Counted from the stretch's first letter, positions 1 through 9,366 are shown. The stretch: DNA of 64,000 nucleotides from Streptomyces sp. LUP47B (GCF_001746295.1 NZ_MJAH01000001.1:398468-462467); one strand, 5' to 3'. Notes: generated by a model not told the origin, from the sequence alone. Made by a program: numbers and translations.

Positions 1-1
1 G

Positions 2-1012
2 ATTCCCCTGTCGGCCGACCGGGTCGCCATGGTGATCGGCGACGTCATGGGGCACGGCATCAGCGAGGCAGCCACCATGGGCCGACTGCGCACGGCCGTA
101 CGGACCCTCGCCGACCTGGAAATACCCCCCGACGAACTGTTCAGCCGCCTCAACGACCTGGTCTCCGACCTCGGCGAGGACTTCTACGCCACATGCCTGT
201 ACGCCGTCTTCGACCCTGTGGCCCGCACGTGCTCGTATTCCCTGGCCGGTCACCCGCCGCTCCTCGTCGTCCAACGCGATGGCACCGTCGACGCCCCCGA
301 GGTCGCTCCCGACCCACCGCTGGGAGCCGCCAGGCCCCCCTTCGAGACCCATCAGCTGGACCTGCCCGACGACTGCCTTCTCGTCCTGTACACCGACGGG
401 CTCGTCGAATCCGCCGCCCGGGACGCCGACCAGGGACTGGCTCAACTGCGCCAGGCCCTCTCCCAAGCCGTGGTGGATACGGCCTCCTTCCGGACCACCG
501 ATGAGGAAGACGGCATCCGACGCCTGGAGGAGTTGTGCGGCAGGGTCGTGACGGCTCTGCTGCCCGACCACGAACAGACGACGGACGACGCCGCCCTGCT
601 CATCGTCCGTACCCGGTGCACCGCCGCCGGCGACGTCGCCTCCTTCCCCCTCCCTGACGATCCCCGGGCAGCCAGACAGGCTCGCGAGTACGTGCGCGAA
701 CAACTGGACGCATGGGAACTCGATGATCTCGTACCCACCACCGAGCTGCTGGTGAGCGAGTTGGTCGGCAACATCGTCCGCCATGCCAAGGGCCCCATCC
801 GCCTCCGCCTGCTGCGCAGCCGATCCCTGACCTGTGAGGTCTACGACGGCAGCCTGACCACCCCCCGCATACGCCACGCCAGTTACACCGACGAAGGCGG
901 ACGCGGCCTACAACTCGTCGCCGCTCTTTCACGGCGCTGGGGCGCCCGCTATCTCGACGACGGCAAATGCATCTGGACCGAGCAGGACCTTCCGCCCCGA
1001 GCGTCCACGTGA
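2..1012 (+). CDS. SpoIIE-type phosphatase / RsbW-like ATPase regulator, 5' partial
   Basis: The frame is open to the left edge (IPLSADRVAMVIGDVMGHG), so the start lies outside the window. The visible 336 residues hold a PP2C/SpoIIE phosphatase domain (about 1-200; GDVMGHG and YTDGLVE carry likely metal-binding acids). A GHKL/RsbW-type ATPase domain follows (about 215-330), with N-box ELVGNIVRHA and glycine-rich GGRGLQLV. Proteins of this architecture usually carry N-terminal PAS or GAF sensors and act on STAS anti-anti-sigma factors in stress or developmental signalling. That sensor part is not visible. No partner gene is adjacent, and the protein looks unrelated to the catabolic genes to its right. 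Confidence 0.9.
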   Translation: MPLSADRVAMVIGDVMGHGISEAATMGRLRTAVRTLADLEIPPDELFSRLNDLVSDLGEDFYATCLYAVFDPVARTCSYSLAGHPPLLVVQRDGTVDAPEVAPDPPLGAARPPFETHQLDLPDDCLLVLYTDGLVESAARDADQGLAQLRQALSQAVVDTASFRTTDEEDGIRRLEELCGRVVTALLPDHEQTTDDAALLIVRTRCTAAGDVASFPLPDDPRAARQAREYVREQLDAWELDDLVPTTELLVSELVGNIVRHAKGPIRLRLLRSRSLTCEVYDGSLTTPRIRHASYTDEGGRGLQLVAALSRRWGARYLDDGKCIWTEQDLPPRAST

Positions 1013-1179
1013 TCACACAGCCCGACCACTGACTGCCCCACCGTCGCTACGTCGCCCTCGCCGAACTGGAAGAAGTCCGGAACGAAGGAGACGACGACCG
1101 AGGGGACGAGTCGGCGGAAACGTCATCTGCCCCGGCGGTGCCGGCAGGACTGTCGGCCGCAGATGCCAGAATCCTCGAC

Positions 1180-1626
1180 ATGCCGCTGTGCGATTACTTC
1201 TCTGCCGCCGACGATCAGGGTGCTGTCGCTGTCCTGCAGACTGGGGGCGGCCCGGGGCAGGCGGACCTCGACGTGGTCTTCCTTGAGAACATCGACCCGG
1301 TCGTCGCGATCGCCAGGCTCGAAGCGATCATGACGGGCTGCAGCTTTGAAGAGGCCGGCGAACGTCCCCGGTCCGGAGAACTGCTGTCGGACCCGGAGCG
1401 CGACGGGGCGTTCGTCGTGAGTGTGACGGACACCTTGACCGCTGCCTTGGCCTCGGCGACGCAGGACGACCTCGTCCGCTTCGCCGAGCCGTGGTCGATG
1501 ACCGACGAGCTCCAGCAGATCGGGATCAGCGTCGAGGTGGCGGCTGGTGTGCTGGAGGCCCTGGCCGGCCTGGCTCAGCGCGCTCAGGCTTCCGACCGGC
1601 GGCTGTATTGCTGGTGGGCCCTGTGA
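1180..1626 (+). CDS. Small conserved actinobacterial protein of unknown function
   Basis: A 148-residue acidic protein beginning MPLCDYFSAADDQG and ending RRLYCWWAL. It has no signal peptide or membrane segment. I recognise the overall pattern (CDYFSAADD, LENIDPVVAIARLEAIMTG, C-terminal LYCWWAL) from hypothetical proteins of streptomycetes, but know no function. The frame stays open to an upstream ATG at 1138; the start at 1180 is preferred because the recognisable sequence begins there. An overlapping minus-strand frame is rejected as a shadow because it lacks any recognisable motif. It sits alone between the phosphatase gene and a decayed IS remnant. Confidence 0.6.
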   Translation: MPLCDYFSAADDQGAVAVLQTGGGPGQADLDVVFLENIDPVVAIARLEAIMTGCSFEEAGERPRSGELLSDPERDGAFVVSVTDTLTAALASATQDDLVRFAEPWSMTDELQQIGISVEVAAGVLEALAGLAQRAQASDRRLYCWWAL

Positions 1627-1627
1627 G

Positions 1628-2092
1628 TCACCGGCATCCGTCGCCGTCGGCCTTGCCCAGCAGTTCGCGTCGCTGACGGGCACGGTAGGAGCCGCCGGTG
1701 AGGGTGAGGACCAGGCGGTCGATCATCGCGGCCGCGACCACATCGTCGGAGAAAGTCTCTCCCCAGCGTCCGACGGGCAGGTTCGAGGTCACCATGACCG
1801 AGCCATGCTCGTAACGCGAGGCGATGAGCCGGAAGAACAGGTTGGCCGCGTCCTGGTCGAACGGGAGGTAGCCGATCTCGTCGATGATGATCTGCTTGTA
1901 ACGGCGGATCTTCTTCAGCTCCGCCTCCAGGCGTCCGGCTTGATGGGAGGCGGCCAGGCGGGCTATCCAGATGCTGGCGGTGTCGAACAAGACCGAGTAG
2001 CCGGCGTGGACGACTTTGACGCCGAGCCCGACGGCCAGGTGCGTCCTGCCGATCCCGGGCGGCCCGAGCGGGATCCCGTTCTCGCACGGATC
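1628..2092 (-). pseudogene. Remnant of IS21-family istB ATP-binding helper
   Basis: The encoded sequence matches the C-terminal two thirds of IstB: GPPGIGRTHLAVGLG (Walker A with Arg in place of the usual Lys), QIIIDEIGYLPFDQDAANLFF (Walker B region) and SVMVTSNLPVGRWGETF. The N-terminal domain is absent; upstream residues in the same frame resemble nothing. Near the end, MIDRLV runs directly into LTLTGGSYR, so the usual HHAEV-type residues are missing. No istA transposase lies nearby and I found no terminal inverted repeats. It is a dead fragment marking an old insertion. Confidence 0.8.
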
Positions 2093-2165
2093 GTTTTCGC
2101 CGGAGCCAACGATCAGGCCACGGTGCCCGGCCCCGCCGGACTCGTCATCTCTCGCCACCTCAGGC

Positions 2166-2777
2166 TCACGGCGTGACTCGAACGAGCAGCGGCATGGCAA
2201 CGCCGTCGACCAGATACTCGACGAAGTCCGCATCCAGAGGCAGGCCGAGGAGAGCGTGGCGCATGAACAGGGCCGGCGCACAGAGCTCGTCGATGAATCG
2301 CACGTCCCGGTCCAGGGCGAGTTCGCCACGCCGTTCTGCCCGCTCACAGACAGCCCGGACCGGCGGTACAGCGGGGATCAGCAAGGGGCGCAGCAGCGCC
2401 GCGAGCTCGGCATCTTTGCGCATGGTGACGAAAAGGCCGCTGATCACGGCGCCTGGCTCACCGCTCATCCACTCGGCGAGCAGTTGGAGGTATGCCAGGA
2501 GGTCGCCGCGCAGCGTGCCGGTGTCTGGCACCCGCAGGTCTTCGGCCGGGCGCAAGCTCATGGCCGTGCTCACCAGTTCCGCCTTGGTGGGCCAGTGTCG
2601 GTACAGCGTGGCCTTGCTCGTCCTGGCGCGGGTCGCCACTGCCTCGTAGTGCAGTCCCTGGTACCCGGACTCGGCGAGTATCTCGTAGACGGCTCGCAGG
2701 ATGGTCCGCTCACGGCTCGCCGAGAGCCTCTTGGCAGGCCGGGCGACCGCCGTGGCCGGTGCCTCGGACTCGGACAT
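2166..2777 (-). CDS. TetR-family transcriptional regulator
   Basis: A 203-residue protein. The N-terminal TetR helix-turn-helix (about 20-65) reads ILAESGYQGLHYEAVATRARTSKATLYRHWPTK, and the larger C-terminal part is the ligand-binding/dimerisation domain. The start MSESEAPATA is chosen because upstream in-frame residues (MWDERSGTRR...) look unlike the family. It lies downstream of the 4-hydroxyphenylacetate operon on the same strand, separated by about 250 bases without a gene, so it could be that operon's regulator or an independent gene. The target is unknown. Confidence 0.8.
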   Translation of the reverse strand: MSESEAPATAVARPAKRLSASRERTILRAVYEILAESGYQGLHYEAVATRARTSKATLYRHWPTKAELVSTAMSLRPAEDLRVPDTGTLRGDLLAYLQLLAEWMSGEPGAVISGLFVTMRKDAELAALLRPLLIPAVPPVRAVCERAERRGELALDRDVRFIDELCAPALFMRHALLGLPLDADFVEYLVDGVAMPLLVRVTP

Positions 2778-3028
2778 GGCCCCCCTCGCTCTACAACGTG
2801 GACAATCTCGGCGCGTGCCCGAACGCTCATCCCACAACGGTCGAGTCAGACAGTTGCCTCGACGAGGTCGAAGCCTTGGACGGCTCCTTGATCAACGCCG
2901 ACTCTAGTGGCCGGTTCACGATCACCGCGTTTGGGTCCCACCTGAGGCCGTCCACGTCTATCCGTGCTCTGACCCCGCCGTGCTGAACGCTCCGGTGCCG
3001 CACCCGGCACCGGAGCTGTTCCGCGCGG

Positions 3029-4033
3029 TCAGCCGAGTCCGTCGGCGCCGACCTGCACGGCGGACTCGTCCAGCAGTGAGCTGCTCACCGGCTGCTGCCG
3101 TCCGTCGAGGTCGAGAACCGGGGTCGCCTCCTTGTACCAGGACTCGATCACCGCGTTGCCCCAGAAGTCGCGGCGGCGGTCGTCGTTGACGTTCCACCGG
3201 TACGTCTCGTGGTCCGGGTCGCCGGTGTAGTAGTCGGAGGTGTAGATCTCCACCCGGTGGCCGTCGGGATCGCGCAGGTAGACGTAGAAGGCGTTGGAGA
3301 CACCGTGCCGGCCGGGCCCCCGCTCGATGTGCTTCTCCTCGTGCAGCGCGCCGAAGATGTCGGCGGTGCGCAGCACCTGGTGGGACTCGTGGGTGGCGAC
3401 GCCCAGGTGGTGCAGGCGGGGGCCGGCCCCGCCGGTGAAGGCGACGTCGTGGACGGTCTGCTTGCGGTACATCCAGGCCGCGTACAGCTCGTGTTCGTCG
3501 CCCTCGATGGTCTCCGAGCAGCCGAAGCCGAGGGACTGGTAGTGGGCGTAGGCGGCGGGGATGTCGGGGGTGCAGATGTTGAAGTGGTCGAGGCGGGCGA
3601 TCTGGGCGCCACGGTGGAGGTCGTAACGCTGGATGAGGCGCTCACCCCGCTCGATCTCGTGGAAGAACTCGACCGGGAAGCCGAGCGGGTCGACGACGCG
3701 TACGGCGTCCCCGACTCCGACCGTGCCCTCGCCCTTCTTCAACCGCTTGACGGGGCGGCCGAGTTGGCGGAAGAACTTCTCCGCCTTGTCGACGTCCTCC
3801 GGGGTGCGGACGCGGTAGGAGATGTGGTCGAGAGCGGCGATCTCACCCTTGCGCAATACGAGCGAGTGATGGGTGAGCTCATCGGTCCCGCGCAGGTAGA
3901 GGGAGTCGGCGTCCTCGTACTGGACGTGGAATCCGAGCATGTCCACCCAGAACCAGCGGGCCCTGGCCAGGTCGGTGACGGCGAGTTGGGCGTAGGCGGA
4001 GCGCACGACGTCCGGTGCGGCTGTTCCAGTCAT
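3029..4033 (-). CDS. hpaD: 3,4-dihydroxyphenylacetate (homoprotocatechuate) 2,3-dioxygenase
   Basis: A 334-residue type I extradiol dioxygenase that opens the ring of homoprotocatechuate to 5-carboxymethyl-2-hydroxymuconate semialdehyde. It aligns over its length with the Brevibacterium/Arthrobacter enzymes. The metal ligands H150, H209 and E262 are each exactly five residues before H155, H214 and E267 of the Brevibacterium enzyme, and the second-sphere N152, H195 and Y252 are also in place. The C-terminal signature YTSDYYTGDPDHE is typical. The ATG overlaps the hpaE stop by one base (TGATG), so the two are probably translationally coupled. It is the last gene of the hpa operon. Confidence 0.93.
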   Translation of the reverse strand: MTGTAAPDVVRSAYAQLAVTDLARARWFWVDMLGFHVQYEDADSLYLRGTDELTHHSLVLRKGEIAALDHISYRVRTPEDVDKAEKFFRQLGRPVKRLKKGEGTVGVGDAVRVVDPLGFPVEFFHEIERGERLIQRYDLHRGAQIARLDHFNICTPDIPAAYAHYQSLGFGCSETIEGDEHELYAAWMYRKQTVHDVAFTGGAGPRLHHLGVATHESHQVLRTADIFGALHEEKHIERGPGRHGVSNAFYVYLRDPDGHRVEIYTSDYYTGDPDHETYRWNVNDDRRRDFWGNAVIESWYKEATPVLDLDGRQQPVSSSLLDESAVQVGADGLG

Positions 4034-5517
4034 CAGACGGCTCCGAATCGTGGAGTGTGGACGTCACCGAGGGCGACGTGGACGATCTTGGACTCGGTGT
4101 AGAAGTCGATGCTGTGGGCGCCGCCTTCCCGGCCGACGCCGGAGGCCTTCACCCCGCCGAAGGGGGTGCGCAGGTCACGGATGTTGTGCGAGTTGATCCA
4201 GACCATGCCGGACTCGACGGCGTGCGCGATGCGGTGGCCGCGCTTGAGGTCGGAGGTCCAGATGTACGCGGCCAGGCCGAACTGGGTGGCGTTGGCCAGT
4301 TCGATCGCCTCGGCCTCGGCATCGAAGGGCGCGACGGCCACGACGGGGCCGAAGATCTCCTCCTGGAAGATCCGGGCGTCACGGGACACGTCGGCGAACA
4401 CGGTCGGCTGGAGGTAGTTGCCCTCGGTGAGGTGGTCCGGGCGGACGCCCCCCGCCACCAGCCGGGCCTCCTTCTTGCCGATCTCGACGTAGTTCAAGAC
4501 GCGCTCGTAGTGCTCCGTGTGGACCAGCGCCCCCACCTCGGTGGCGGGGTCGGAGGGCAGGCCGACCCTGACCCGGTCGGCTCGCTCGGCGAGGCGGCGG
4601 GTGAACTCCTCGTACAGCGGGCGCTCGACGAGCACCCGGGAACCCGCCGTGCAGCGTTCGCCGTTGAGCGAGAACACACCGAAGACCACGGAGTCCAGCG
4701 CCGCCTCGATGTCGGCGTCGGCGAAGACGACGACCGGGGACTTGCCGCCCAGCTCCATCGACGTCGTCTTGAGGTGCTCGGCCGAGGAACGGATGATGTG
4801 GCGGCCCGTGTCGGTAGAGCCCGTGAAGGAGATCAGCGGCACGTTCGGGTGGTCGACGAGGGCCTGCCCGGCCTCCTCGCCGATGCCGTGGACGATGTTC
4901 ACGACTCCGGCCGGCACGCCCGCCTCGGCGAAGATCTCCGGCCAGAGCGAAGCCGACAGGGGCGTCCACTCGGCGGGCTTGAGGATGAGGGTGCAGCCGG
5001 ACGCGAGGGCCGGCGCGAGCTTCCAGCTCTCCAGCATGAACGGGGTGTTCCACGGGGTGATGAGGCCGGCGACTCCGACCGCGGTGCGGACCACGTAGCT
5101 GAACTGCTCACCGCCCTGCCGGAAGGCCTCCTCGCCGAGCGCGACGATGACGTCGGCGAAGTAGCGGAAGTTCTCCGCGGCGCGCCGGGCCTGGCCCTTG
5201 GCCTGGGTGATCGGCAGGCCCGAGTCGTACGACTCGAACTGGGCGAGGCGGTCGTGGCGGGCCTCGACGGCGTCGGCGATGCGGTACAGGACGCGGGCGC
5301 GCTCGCGGTTGGATATCGACGACCAGCCGGGGAAGGCGGCCCGCGCTGCCTCGACGGCCCGCTGGACGTCGTCCTGCGCACCCCGTGCGGCCTGTGTGTA
5401 GGCGGTGTTGGACACCGGGTCGGTGACGTCGAAGGTGCGGCCGTCGGCCGCGTCGACGAGTTCGCCGCCGATCCAGTGCCGGATGGTCGAGGGCAGGCCC
5501 TCGGGGGCGGTGCTCAC
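4033..5517 (-). CDS. hpaE: 5-carboxymethyl-2-hydroxymuconate semialdehyde dehydrogenase
   Basis: An NAD(P)-dependent aldehyde dehydrogenase of 494 residues. Catalytic residues are present: N157 in ITPWNTPF, K180, general base E255 in MELGGKSP and nucleophile C289 in NGERCTAGS. In the homoprotocatechuate meta pathway this enzyme oxidises the ring-fission semialdehyde made by HpaD. The GTG start overlaps the preceding stop as GTGA. The frame stays open far upstream into the neighbouring gene, but that extension is a shadow. Its position between the DapA-like gene and hpaD supports the assignment over a generic aldehyde dehydrogenase. Confidence 0.9.
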   Translation of the reverse strand: MSTAPEGLPSTIRHWIGGELVDAADGRTFDVTDPVSNTAYTQAARGAQDDVQRAVEAARAAFPGWSSISNRERARVLYRIADAVEARHDRLAQFESYDSGLPITQAKGQARRAAENFRYFADVIVALGEEAFRQGGEQFSYVVRTAVGVAGLITPWNTPFMLESWKLAPALASGCTLILKPAEWTPLSASLWPEIFAEAGVPAGVVNIVHGIGEEAGQALVDHPNVPLISFTGSTDTGRHIIRSSAEHLKTTSMELGGKSPVVVFADADIEAALDSVVFGVFSLNGERCTAGSRVLVERPLYEEFTRRLAERADRVRVGLPSDPATEVGALVHTEHYERVLNYVEIGKKEARLVAGGVRPDHLTEGNYLQPTVFADVSRDARIFQEEIFGPVVAVAPFDAEAEAIELANATQFGLAAYIWTSDLKRGHRIAHAVESGMVWINSHNIRDLRTPFGGVKASGVGREGGAHSIDFYTESKIVHVALGDVHTPRFGAV

Positions 5518-6461
5518 TTGTCGGCTCCGTTCGCTTGCGTTGCGAGCTGCTGCGTCAGGTCCCCGCCCTCGGTGAGGAGGGCGCTGATTCGGGCCAGGCC
5601 CGGGGCGGTGGGTGTGATGAGCGGCGGCCGTACGTGCGGCGAGGCGATCCGTCCCTGCTGGGCGAGGACCCACTTCGCCGGAGCCGGATTGGTCTCCACG
5701 AAGAGCAGGTCCACCAGCGGGTGCAGGCGGTAGTGCAGGTCCCGTGCGCCGTCGAAGTCCCCCGACTCCCACAGCTCGTACATCCTTGCCACGGCGGTCG
5801 GCGCCAGGTTGGCCACGGCGCTGACGAAGCCGGCGCCGCCCAGCGCGAGCAGCGGCAGGCAGAGGAGTTCGATGCCGGACCACACCAGCAGGGAGCGGCC
5901 GCAGGCGTGCAGCACGCGGGAGAAGTGCTCGAAGTCCTTGGTGGTCTCCTTGACTCCGACGAAGTTGTCGAAGTCGGTGAACAGCCGCTTCACCGTCTCG
6001 GGGGCGATGTCGACCGCCGTGCGGGAGGGCACGTTGTACGCGACGATCGGCAGGTCCGGGAACTCCCGGGCCACCGTGGCATACCACTTATACAGCGCCT
6101 CCTGGGTGGGGCGCGCGTAGTACGGGGTGATCACCAGCGCCGCGTCCGCTCCAAGGTCCTGGGCGGCGGCCGTCAGCTCCAGGGTCTCGTTCAGCTTGTG
6201 CGAGCCGGTACCGGGCAGGAAGGGCACCCGGTCGCCGGTCTCCTCGACGGCCGTACGCATGGCGGCGATCCGCTCGGCGACGGTCTGTGCGCTGGGCTCT
6301 CCGGTGGAGCCGCCGAGCGAGATGCCGTGCGAACCGGACTCCAGCTGGAAGCGGATCAGGGAGCGCAGGCTGTCGTGGTCGACGGCGCCCTCGTCGGTGA
6401 ACGGGGTGACGACCGGGGCGATGGATCCGCGGATGGTGGCGGGATCACTGCGGAACTTCAT
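5514..6461 (-). CDS. DapA-superfamily aldolase/lyase of the hpa operon
   Basis: A 315-residue class I (Schiff-base) aldolase of the dihydrodipicolinate synthase/N-acetylneuraminate lyase superfamily. Visible landmarks are GGSTGE (50-55, carboxylate binding), Y142 in VAYNVPSRT and the Schiff-base lysine K171 in VGVKETT. Because it lies in the hpa operon with 4-base overlaps on both sides, it probably acts on a late 2-oxo acid intermediate. It may replace the HpaI class II aldolase or the hydratase step, neither of which has an ordinary gene here. True dihydrodipicolinate synthase is unlikely in this context. Confidence 0.75.
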   Translation of the reverse strand: MKFRSDPATIRGSIAPVVTPFTDEGAVDHDSLRSLIRFQLESGSHGISLGGSTGEPSAQTVAERIAAMRTAVEETGDRVPFLPGTGSHKLNETLELTAAAQDLGADAALVITPYYARPTQEALYKWYATVAREFPDLPIVAYNVPSRTAVDIAPETVKRLFTDFDNFVGVKETTKDFEHFSRVLHACGRSLLVWSGIELLCLPLLALGGAGFVSAVANLAPTAVARMYELWESGDFDGARDLHYRLHPLVDLLFVETNPAPAKWVLAQQGRIASPHVRPPLITPTAPGLARISALLTEGGDLTQQLATQANGADK

Positions 6462-7915
6462 GCGGTTTCTCCTTGCGGCTCTTGCGAGGGGGCGTTGCTG
6501 CGGCGCCATTGCTCGAACGGTTCGCGCCAGTCGGGACCGAGTGGGTACAGCCCGTCGACGCTGTGCCCGGCGCGCACCTGCTCGGTGATGAAGCGCTCTC
6601 GCAGTTCCTGCTCCCGGCAGTCGGCGATCAGCTCCTCGGCCAGGTCAGGGGGCACCACCACGACACCGTCCGCGTCACCGACGATCAGGTCGCCCGGCTG
6701 CACCAGGGCGCCGCCGCAGGCGATGGGCACGCCCGAGTCCCACGGGACGTGGCGGCGGCCCAGGACGGAGGGGTGCTCCCCGCCGTGGTAGACGGGCAGG
6801 CCGAGTTCGGTGACCGCGGCGCTGTCCCGCAGGCCGCCGTCGGTGACGACGCCGGCCGCACCACGCGTCTGGGCCCGCAGCGCGAGGATGTCGCCGAGGG
6901 TCCCGGCGGAGGTGTCGCGGCGCGCGTCCATGACGAGCACGTGGCCCGGCCTCAGCTCCTCGATCGCCCGCTTCTGAGCGTTCATGCCGTTGCCGTACTT
7001 CTTGAACAGGTCCTCGCGCAGCGGCAGATAGCGCAGGGTGTGCGCGACGCCGACCATGGTCCGCTCCGGCAGCGTGGGGCGGACACCGTCGATGGACATG
7101 TGCGGCAGGCCGCGGGCACGGAGCTGTGCGCTGAGGGTGGCGACGGCCACCGAGCGCAGCCCCTCCTCCAACCGCTTGTCCAGCAGGGGCGCGGGAGTGT
7201 ACGCCGTCCCGTACGCGGCCTCCCGCTCCGCCAGATCGGCCTTGGGCATCGCCCCGTACGAGTCCAGCGCGGGCCCGGCGGCGACGGGATTACGGAGGCG
7301 GCCGGTGGACAGCCCGTTTCCGGTCACCTCGACCTCGACCACGTCACCGGGGGCGACCACGGAGGCGCCGGCCGGCGTACCGGTGAGGATGACGTCCCCC
7401 GGCTCCAGGGTGACCTGCCTCGACAGGTCCGCGATCAGCTCGCCGAACGGGAACAGCAGCGTGTCCGTGGTGTCGTCCTGGACCAGTTCGCCGTTCACCC
7501 ATGTCTGCAACCGCAGGGCGGCCGGGTCGAGTTGGCGTGCGTCCAGCAGTCGCGGCCCGATCGGCGTGAAGCCGTCTGCGCCCTTGGAGCGGAGGTTGGA
7601 GCCGCGATCGGCGTAACGCAGGTCGTACACACCCGCGTCGTTGGCGGCGGTCACCCAACGCACGTACTGCCAGCCGTCCTCGGGCCGCACCCGCTGCGCG
7701 CGCGAGCCGATGACGAGGGCGATCTCGCCTTCGAAGCCGAGGAGTTCGCAGCCCTCGGGGCGGACGAGTGCCTCCTTGGTACCCGCCAACGACGAGGGTG
7801 GCTTGAGGAAGTACGACGGATGGGCGGGGATCCTGCCGCGCTCCTTGGCGCGGCTGGGGTAGTTGAGATGCAGAGCGATGATCTTCGAGGGTGGGGTCCC
7901 CAGGGGATGCGTCAT
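6458..7915 (-). CDS. FAH-family isomerase/decarboxylase fused to an RraA-like domain (HpaG-type)
   Basis: A 485-residue two-domain protein. Residues about 1-265 are a fumarylacetoacetate-hydrolase-family domain (FEGEIALVIG with metal-binding acids, WVTAANDAGVYDLR, GDVILTGTPAGASVV), as in HpaG, which isomerises and decarboxylates the HPA ring-fission acid. Residues about 270-485 are an RraA/4-hydroxy-4-methyl-2-oxoglutarate-aldolase-like domain (VLVMDARRDTSAGTLGDIL, GVVTDGGLRD). The second domain could supply a decarboxylase or aldolase activity. TGATG overlap with hpaB and ATGA overlap with the DapA-like gene imply one coupled operon. Which domain does which step is inferred. Confidence 0.8.
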   Translation of the reverse strand: MTHPLGTPPSKIIALHLNYPSRAKERGRIPAHPSYFLKPPSSLAGTKEALVRPEGCELLGFEGEIALVIGSRAQRVRPEDGWQYVRWVTAANDAGVYDLRYADRGSNLRSKGADGFTPIGPRLLDARQLDPAALRLQTWVNGELVQDDTTDTLLFPFGELIADLSRQVTLEPGDVILTGTPAGASVVAPGDVVEVEVTGNGLSTGRLRNPVAAGPALDSYGAMPKADLAEREAAYGTAYTPAPLLDKRLEEGLRSVAVATLSAQLRARGLPHMSIDGVRPTLPERTMVGVAHTLRYLPLREDLFKKYGNGMNAQKRAIEELRPGHVLVMDARRDTSAGTLGDILALRAQTRGAAGVVTDGGLRDSAAVTELGLPVYHGGEHPSVLGRRHVPWDSGVPIACGGALVQPGDLIVGDADGVVVVPPDLAEELIADCREQELRERFITEQVRAGHSVDGLYPLGPDWREPFEQWRRSNAPSQEPQGETA

Positions 7916-9366
7916 CACGAACGCTCCAGGAACGCCTGGACCCTGGCCTTGTACGGCTCGCGGTCGTAGCTCTTCACGTACGCGCCGGCCATCCGCACCG
8001 GGTCGCCGAAGAAGTAGTACTCGTACAGCGCCTGGCGGCTGGAGAACGCCGAGATGCAGGTGTCCCACACCAGGCGGAAGAGCTTGACGCGCTCGGGGCC
8101 GGACAGGGTGGCCGACTGCAGGTACGCCTCGATGTCGGCGGCGGCGGGGCCCTGGATGTCGAGTTCGGTGGGGGTGGCCATCAGGCCGGAGGCGCCGAGC
8201 TTGCGCAGGATCTGCGGGAAGCGCTGGTAGAGCTTGGGGTAGAGGTTGCGGGCGGCGTTCAGCGGGGCGAAAGCCGGGGTGAGGACCCCATACTCGTTGA
8301 CCTCGGCGTCCGCTTCGGCGGCGCGCAGGAAGGCCCGCAGCATCTCCAGCGTGGTGATGATCTCGGCGACGTCCTCCTGGACGTGCTGGAACTGCTCGAT
8401 GCCGATGGCCTCGGTCAGCAGCGACACCAGGCCGAGGACGTACTCGGTCTTGGCGGTGGTGCGGGTGACGACCTGGTGGGTCATGTGCACCACCGACGAC
8501 GTCTGCGAGTAGAAGCCGTTGCACAGTTCCGCGTCGCCGAGGGCGAAGCAGCGCTCGTACGGCACGTGCACGTCGTCGAAGACGACGACGCAGTCCGACT
8601 CCTCGAAGCGGGAGGCGAGGGGGTGGTCGTGCCGGGGGCGGTCGTAGTCCAGCGGTTCGCGGGCGATGTAGCGCAGGCCGGGGGTGTCGTTCGGGATGGC
8701 GAAGGCGTAGGAGTACGGCTTGTCCTCGGGGGTGCCGCGCAGCACGGTCGAGGGGAACACCAGCATCTCGTCGGCGAACGGGGCGATGGTGGCGAGCATG
8801 CGCGCACCGTTGATGACGACGCCGTTGTCGTCCTCCTTCACGATGCGTGCCGCGAGCTTGCCGCCGGCCTGCTGGGTACCGGCCACGGACCGGTTGACCT
8901 GCGGTGGGATCAGCGTGTGCGTGCACAGCAGGTCCTCTTCGCGGGCCTTCTCGTAGTAGCGGCGGATGTTCTCGCCGAAGGCGGGGTTGGCCTGGGCGAA
9001 CCAGTCGGCGGCCGAGGCAAGCGCCATCAGGGAGCTGTTCATGTAGTCGCCGGTGCGGCCGAGCATGCCGTTGCTGTGGTCGGCCCACACCTTGAACGCC
9101 TTGCGGCGCTTGACCAGGTCGTCCGGGGTCTGCGGGGTGAGGAAGGAGGTGCCGACCGGCTCGCCGGACGTGGGCGAGGTGTAGGTGAGGGTGTCCTTGT
9201 GCTCGTCCGAGTGCTGGAGGTCGAACAGTTCGGCGTAGGTCTGGACGACGTTGCGGAAGGCGGGGTGGTCCTGGATGCCGCCGGTGACGGTCTCGCCCTG
9301 GATGTGGACGGTGGGGCGGGAGGCGGCGAGGCGCTCCAGGTATTCCTTGCCGGTGCGTGCGGCCAT
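7915..9366 (-). CDS. hpaB: 4-hydroxyphenylacetate 3-monooxygenase, oxygenase component
   Basis: A 483-residue FADH2-dependent hydroxylase of the HpaB/acyl-CoA-dehydrogenase-like fold that converts 4-hydroxyphenylacetate to homoprotocatechuate. The start MAARTGKEYLERLAASRPTVH matches the family's N-terminal GEEYL...GRE pattern. Family-like stretches include PPQVNRSVAG, DDVHVPYERCF and the C-terminal YEYYFFGDP. Reduced flavin is supplied by the adjacent HpaC-type reductase. The frame continues open upstream over hpaC, but that is a shadow. Confidence 0.92.
   Translation of the reverse strand: MAARTGKEYLERLAASRPTVHIQGETVTGGIQDHPAFRNVVQTYAELFDLQHSDEHKDTLTYTSPTSGEPVGTSFLTPQTPDDLVKRRKAFKVWADHSNGMLGRTGDYMNSSLMALASAADWFAQANPAFGENIRRYYEKAREEDLLCTHTLIPPQVNRSVAGTQQAGGKLAARIVKEDDNGVVINGARMLATIAPFADEMLVFPSTVLRGTPEDKPYSYAFAIPNDTPGLRYIAREPLDYDRPRHDHPLASRFEESDCVVVFDDVHVPYERCFALGDAELCNGFYSQTSSVVHMTHQVVTRTTAKTEYVLGLVSLLTEAIGIEQFQHVQEDVAEIITTLEMLRAFLRAAEADAEVNEYGVLTPAFAPLNAARNLYPKLYQRFPQILRKLGASGLMATPTELDIQGPAAADIEAYLQSATLSGPERVKLFRLVWDTCISAFSSRQALYEYYFFGDPVRMAGAYVKSYDREPYKARVQAFLERS

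Noticed and set aside
1123-1683. 186-residue minus-strand frame opposite the small conserved protein
   Set aside because: No recognisable motif, whereas the plus-strand protein has a recognisable family pattern.
4015-5733. 572-codon plus-strand open frame opposite hpaE
   Set aside because: Gly/Asp/Val-rich antisense shadow of a clear aldehyde dehydrogenase; no motif of its own.
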